The notes below the pieces were generated by a model, which was not told the origin of the DNA, did no database searches, and saw only the letters and a program-made list of their open reading frames with translations. A stretch of 18,478 nucleotides of DNA, taken from Pseudomonadota bacterium (GTDB lineage: Bacteria; Pseudomonadota; Alphaproteobacteria; Rhizobiales; Xanthobacteraceae). A program made the position numbers and the translations under genes. Position 1 is the stretch's first letter; each line of letters opens with the position of its first letter. The stretch covers positions 1-18,478 of the forward strand of contig JAFAFP010000240.1 of NCBI GenBank assembly GCA_023423415.1, written 5' to 3'. Positions 15,261 through 18,478 of this stretch are shown here, piece by piece.

Positions 15261-16220
15261 GTGTCGATGAATATCAAGGTGGGCCTGGCTGCGATCGAGC
15301 AGGCTTCAAAGAAGCTGTCCAACTGGGGCCGCTGGGGCAAGGACGACCAGATCGGCACGCTCAATCACGTGACGCCCGATGACATCGTCAACGCAGCCAA
15401 GCTGGTCAAGACCGGCAAAGTCTTCGCGCTCGGCATTCCGCTCGACCGGACTGGCCCGCAGACGGGGTTGTTCGGCGGCCGGTTCAACCCGATCCATCAG
15501 ATGCTCGCCACCGGCACCGACGCGGTCACAGGCCAGCAGGACTGGAACAAGATCCGCTATGCCGACGACACCATCATGCTGTGCGTGCAAGGCGCGACCC
15601 ACTGGGATGCGCTCGGCCATCTGTTCTATGAGGACAAGGCCTACAACAATTTCGACGCCAAGCTGATCGACTCGCGCGGGCTCTCGGTGCTCGGCATCGA
15701 GCATTCCAAAAGCAAGATGATCGGCCGCGGCGTGCTGCTCGACATCGCGCGGTTTCGCGGCGTGCCGTGGCTGAAGGACGGCGAAGGCATCTCCAACGAA
15801 GAGCTCGACAAATGCGCCAAGGCGCAGGGCGTCGAGATCCGCAAGGGTGACTTCGTGCATGTGCGCACCGGCCAGATGGAGCGGTGCCTCTCCGAAGGCG
15901 AATGGGGCGGCTATGCCGGCGGCGACGCGCCCGGCGTGATGTTCGAGAATTGCTACTGGTGCCAGGACAAGGAGATCGCTGCGCTCTGCATGGATACCTG
16001 GGGTTGCGAGGTGCGGCCGAACGAAACGACCGAAGCCAACCAGCCATGGCACTGGGTGGTGATCCCGGCTATGGGCTTGTGCATGGGCGAGATTTTCTAT
16101 CTCAAGGAACTCGCCGAAGACTGCGAGAAGGATCGCGTGTACGAATTCTTCTTCTCCGGTCCGCCCCTGATCATCACCGGCGGGACGGGATCGCCGATCA
16201 ACCCGCAGGCGATAAAATAA
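15261..16220 (+). CDS. Cyclase family metal-dependent hydrolase (kynurenine formamidase-like)
   Basis: A 319-residue member of the cyclase family (Pfam PF04199 type). The metal-binding signature is GATHWDALGH (111-120) with His114, Asp116 and His120; the first His of the usual HxGTH form is Gln110 here. Other family features are the N-terminal NWGRWGKDDQIGTLNHVTPD (21-40) and FVHVRTGQ (198-205). Enzymes of this family hydrolyse amide or ester bonds, as in N-formylkynurenine or cyclic compounds, in the cytosol. The longer branch (about 320 residues) is mostly uncharacterised. The GTG start is set by the spacing of GGAGG. It sits upstream of a histidinol-dehydrogenase-like gene and an SDR, so a hydrolysis-then-oxidation pathway is inferred. 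The gene is cysteine-rich (10 Cys). Confidence 0.88.
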   Translation: MSMNIKVGLAAIEQASKKLSNWGRWGKDDQIGTLNHVTPDDIVNAAKLVKTGKVFALGIPLDRTGPQTGLFGGRFNPIHQMLATGTDAVTGQQDWNKIRYADDTIMLCVQGATHWDALGHLFYEDKAYNNFDAKLIDSRGLSVLGIEHSKSKMIGRGVLLDIARFRGVPWLKDGEGISNEELDKCAKAQGVEIRKGDFVHVRTGQMERCLSEGEWGGYAGGDAPGVMFENCYWCQDKEIAALCMDTWGCEVRPNETTEANQPWHWVVIPAMGLCMGEIFYLKELAEDCEKDRVYEFFFSGPPLIITGGTGSPINPQAIK

Positions 16221-16231
16221 TTTCCTCCCTT

Positions 16232-16390
16232 CCCTCTCCCCTTGCGGGGAGAGGGTGCCGAGCGAATGGAATGAGCGAGGCGGTTGAGGGGCCGCTCTCC
16301 TTGTTCACCACGATTGCCCCTCACCCGGCTCGCATCTCGCGTTGCTCGATGCGACCCACCCTCTTCCCGCTTTGCCGGCCGAGGGAAGAA
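16232..16390. repeat. GC-rich hairpin repeat between cyclase and HisD-like genes
   Basis: A perfect 10-bp stem CCCTCTCCCC (16232-16241) / GGGGAGAGGG (16246-16255) with a TTGC loop starts the element. A second inverted pair CGCATC (16331-16336) / GATGCG (16348-16353) lies near the right end, followed by a CACCCTCTTCCCGC-like segment (about 16358-16371). It is related to the repeat at 11146-11246. No T-run follows the first hairpin, so it is not a typical terminator, though it may affect RNA stability between the two genes. Right boundary approximate. Confidence 0.75.
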
Positions 16391-16403
16391 AGGAGTTTTG
16401 CTC

Positions 16404-17711
16404 ATGCCCCGCTTCCTCAAACGCGGAATGGATGCCAGCGCGGTCGAAGCGGCCGATGCGAAAGTACGCGCCACTGTCGAAAGCATCCTGCAGGATGTGA
16501 CGGCGCGCGGCGATGCCGCCATTCGCGACCTGTCGAAAAAGTTCGACAACTGGGAGCCAGCGAATTTCCGGCTCAACGAGCAGGACATCGAGCGCGCGAT
16601 TTCGCAGGTGTCGAAGCGCGATCTCGAAGACATCAAGTTCGCGCAGGCGCAGGTGCGCAACTTCGCGCAGAAACAGCGCGACACGATGCAGGACCTTGAG
16701 GTCGAAACGATGCCCGGCGTCATTCTCGGCCATCGCCATATCCCGGTGAATGCGGTCGGTTGCTACGTGCCGGGCGGCCGCTATCCCATGGTGGCGTCGG
16801 CGCATATGTCGATCGTGACGGCGCGCGTGGCCGGTGTGAAGCGCATCATCGCCTGCGCGCCGCCGCATCATGGCGGACCGCATCCGGCCATCGTTGCGGC
16901 GATGCATTTCGGCGGCGCCGACGAGATCTATGTGCTGGGCGGCGTGCAGGCCGTCGCGGCGATGGCGCTCGGCACCGACACGATCAAGCCAGTCGACATG
17001 ATCGTCGGTCCCGGCAACGCCTATGTCGCCGAAGCCAAGCGCCAATTGTTCGGCCGCATCGGTATCGACCTTCTCGCCGGGCCGACTGAAACGCTGATCA
17101 TCGCCGACGACAGCGTCGATGCCGAAATCTGCGCCACCGACCTGCTCGGTCAGGCCGAACACGGCCCGACATCGCCAGCGGTGCTGATCACCAATTCCGA
17201 GAAACTTGCGAAGGACACGATCGCCGAAGTCGAACGCCTGCTGACAATCCTTCCGACCGCTGACGCGGCCGGACAGGCCTGGAACGATTACGGCGAGGTG
17301 ATCGTCTGCGATTCCATCGACGAGATGGTGTCGGAAGCCGATCGCGTTGCGTCCGAGCATGTGCAGGTGATGACGCGCGACCCCGATCATTTCCTCAGGC
17401 ACATGACCAATTACGGCGCGCTGTTTCTCGGCCCACGCACCAATGTGGCCTATGGCGACAAGGTGATCGGCACCAACCACACGCTTCCGACGAAAAAGAA
17501 TGCGCGCTTCACCGGCGGCTTGTGGGTCGGCAAGTTCATCAAGACCTGCACCTATCAGAAGGTGATGACCGATGAAGCCAGCGCCGTGATCGGCGAATAT
17601 TGCTCGCGGCTCTGCGTGCTGGAAGGATTCCTGGGACATGCCGAACAGGCGAATATCCGCGTGCGCCGCTACGGCGGCCGCAACATCGCCTATGCAACGG
17701 CGGCGGAGTGA
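16404..17711 (+). CDS. Histidinol dehydrogenase-like alcohol dehydrogenase (HpsN-type paralogue)
   Basis: A 435-residue zinc- and NAD-dependent enzyme of the HisD family. ATG 16404 has AGGAG (16391-16395) 8 nt upstream; the open frame before it is repeat-derived. Zinc ligands Gln250, His253 (LLGQAEHGP), Asp352 and His412, and catalytic bases Glu318-His319 (ASEHVQV), are all conserved. NAD-site motifs PGGRYP (123-128) and VGPGNAYV (201-208) are present. AGPTET (225-230) replaces the AGPSE of biosynthetic HisD. That, with the lack of his-operon neighbours, points to the catabolic branch that includes sulfopropanediol 3-dehydrogenase HpsN. It oxidises a primary alcohol through an aldehyde to an acid. 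The SDR begins at the very next base, so the two are cotranscribed. The substrate is unproven. Confidence 0.9.
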   Translation: MPRFLKRGMDASAVEAADAKVRATVESILQDVTARGDAAIRDLSKKFDNWEPANFRLNEQDIERAISQVSKRDLEDIKFAQAQVRNFAQKQRDTMQDLEVETMPGVILGHRHIPVNAVGCYVPGGRYPMVASAHMSIVTARVAGVKRIIACAPPHHGGPHPAIVAAMHFGGADEIYVLGGVQAVAAMALGTDTIKPVDMIVGPGNAYVAEAKRQLFGRIGIDLLAGPTETLIIADDSVDAEICATDLLGQAEHGPTSPAVLITNSEKLAKDTIAEVERLLTILPTADAAGQAWNDYGEVIVCDSIDEMVSEADRVASEHVQVMTRDPDHFLRHMTNYGALFLGPRTNVAYGDKVIGTNHTLPTKKNARFTGGLWVGKFIKTCTYQKVMTDEASAVIGEYCSRLCVLEGFLGHAEQANIRVRRYGGRNIAYATAAE

Positions 17712-18478
17712 ATGAGCGCACCCCTCCCTATCACCCCCTCCTTCCGTCTCGATGGCAAACGTGCGCTGGTGACCGGTGCAGGCCGCGGCATCGGCGCCGC
17801 CTGTGCGGTCGCGCTTGCCGATGCCGGCGCAGACGTCACACTGGCGTCGCGCACCGGTACGGAAATCGAAGCGCTGGCCGATGAGATCCGCGCCAAGGGC
17901 GGCAAGGCCCACGCCGCAATGCTCGATGTGACGGATGTCGAGGCCGTGCGCGGCTTCATCGCCCACGAAGCCCCGTTCGACATCCTGATCAACAATGCCG
18001 GCACCAATCGCCCCGCCCTTTTCATCGATGTGAAAGTCGAGGACTTCGACATCGTGATGAACCTGAACGTGCGCTCGGCCTTTTTCGTCGCGCAGTCGGT
18101 AGCGAAGAAGCTGGTCGAAGCGAAGAAAACCGGCTCGATCATCCACATGTCGTCGCAGATGGGCCATGTGGGTGGCCCACGCCGCACGGTCTATTGCTCC
18201 AGCAAGGCCGCGATCGAAGGGCTGACCAAGGCGATGGCGGTGGAGCTTGGCCCGCATGGCATCCGCGTCAATGCGTTGGCGCCAACCTTCATCGAAACGC
18301 CAATGACACGGCCATTCCTGGAGGATGCAGCCTTCAAGCAATCGGTGGTGGACAAGATCAAGCTCGGCCGTATCGGCCAGGTCGAGGACCTGATGGGCGC
18401 GGTCGTGTTTCTCGCGTCCGACGCATCGTCGCTGATGACCGGCTCGTCGCTCGTGGTCGATGGCGGCTGGACGGCGGA
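17712..18478 (+). CDS. Short-chain dehydrogenase/reductase (3' end cut by window)
   Basis: A classical SDR of 255 residues up to the window edge, probably lacking only the last few residues and the stop. The Rossmann motif TGAGRGIG is at 21-28 and NNAG at 94-97; the catalytic residues are Asn118 or nearby, Ser148, Tyr161 and Lys165 (YCSSK). The C-terminal end SSLVVDGGWTA is typical. It reduces or oxidises a carbonyl/alcohol pair with NAD(P); Ser46-Arg47 after the second strand leans towards NADP, weakly. ATG 17712 follows the TGA of the HisD-like gene with no gap, and the ribosome site GGAG lies within the end of that gene. The pairing suggests consecutive steps on one polyol or hydroxy compound. 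Confidence 0.92.
   Translation, partial: MSAPLPITPSFRLDGKRALVTGAGRGIGAACAVALADAGADVTLASRTGTEIEALADEIRAKGGKAHAAMLDVTDVEAVRGFIAHEAPFDILINNAGTNRPALFIDVKVEDFDIVMNLNVRSAFFVAQSVAKKLVEAKKTGSIIHMSSQMGHVGGPRRTVYCSSKAAIEGLTKAMAVELGPHGIRVNALAPTFIETPMTRPFLEDAAFKQSVVDKIKLGRIGQVEDLMGAVVFLASDASSLMTGSSLVVDGGWTA

Noticed and set aside
16232..16255. Hairpin after the cyclase gene as a rho-independent terminator
   Set aside because: No T-run follows on either strand, and the hairpin is part of a repeat family seen elsewhere in the window.
16305..18341. A 678-codon open frame on the minus strand
   Set aside because: It lies antisense to the HisD-like and SDR genes, which have complete catalytic motifs and good starts. 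Its translation is His/Arg/Asp-rich with no domain, as expected from the opposite strand of GC-rich genes.

Overview
This window looks like chromosomal DNA of an alphaproteobacterium, most likely of the order Hyphomicrobiales (Rhizobiales), in the Bradyrhizobium/Xanthobacteraceae neighbourhood. The basis is high GC with GC-rich third codon positions, a Tim44-like (TimA-type) membrane protein, a phasin-like protein, a form-II-like CoxM/CoxS/CoxL oxidoreductase, and several families of short hairpin-rich intergenic repeats common in that group. No rRNA, tRNA, CRISPR array, transposase or phage gene was seen. The genus is an inference.

Layout. (1) 1-3059: the 3' end of an unknown gene, a degenerate palindromic repeat, then on the minus strand a P-loop ATPase and an exported hypothetical protein (probably one transcript), a rho-independent terminator, and a Tim44-domain protein. 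(2) 3239-5331: a small hypothetical protein on the plus strand, then a membrane-anchored hypothetical protein and an alpha/beta hydrolase, both on the minus strand. (3) 5406-9433, plus strand: an MgtC/SapB-family membrane protein, an MFS transporter translationally coupled to a D-2-hydroxyacid dehydrogenase, a repeat, and a ROK-family protein whose motifs appear in circularly permuted order. (4) 9657-13705, plus strand: a molybdenum hydroxylase (FAD subunit, 2Fe-2S subunit, molybdopterin subunit), with a different repeat family in each of the two gene junctions. (5) 13721-15068, minus strand: a phasin-like protein and an exported isochorismatase-fold protein lacking the usual catalytic cysteine. 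(6) 15261-18478, plus strand: a cyclase/kynurenine-formamidase-like hydrolase, a repeat, a histidinol-dehydrogenase-like enzyme resembling the sulfopropanediol dehydrogenase branch, and a directly abutting SDR truncated by the window edge.

How the genes may work together. From 6.1 kb onward the window reads as catabolic: an importer/exporter plus hydroxyacid dehydrogenase, a molybdenum hydroxylase of unknown substrate, and a metal hydrolase followed by two NAD-dependent alcohol-oxidising enzymes. The substrates cannot be read from the sequence. The most unusual item is the ROK-like protein at 8369-9433. Its motifs run adenosine, connect-2, phosphate-1, connect-1, phosphate-2, which is a circular permutation of the normal actin-like kinase order. 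The repeats at the cox gene junctions and the paired base changes in the hairpin stems are the second most interesting signal.
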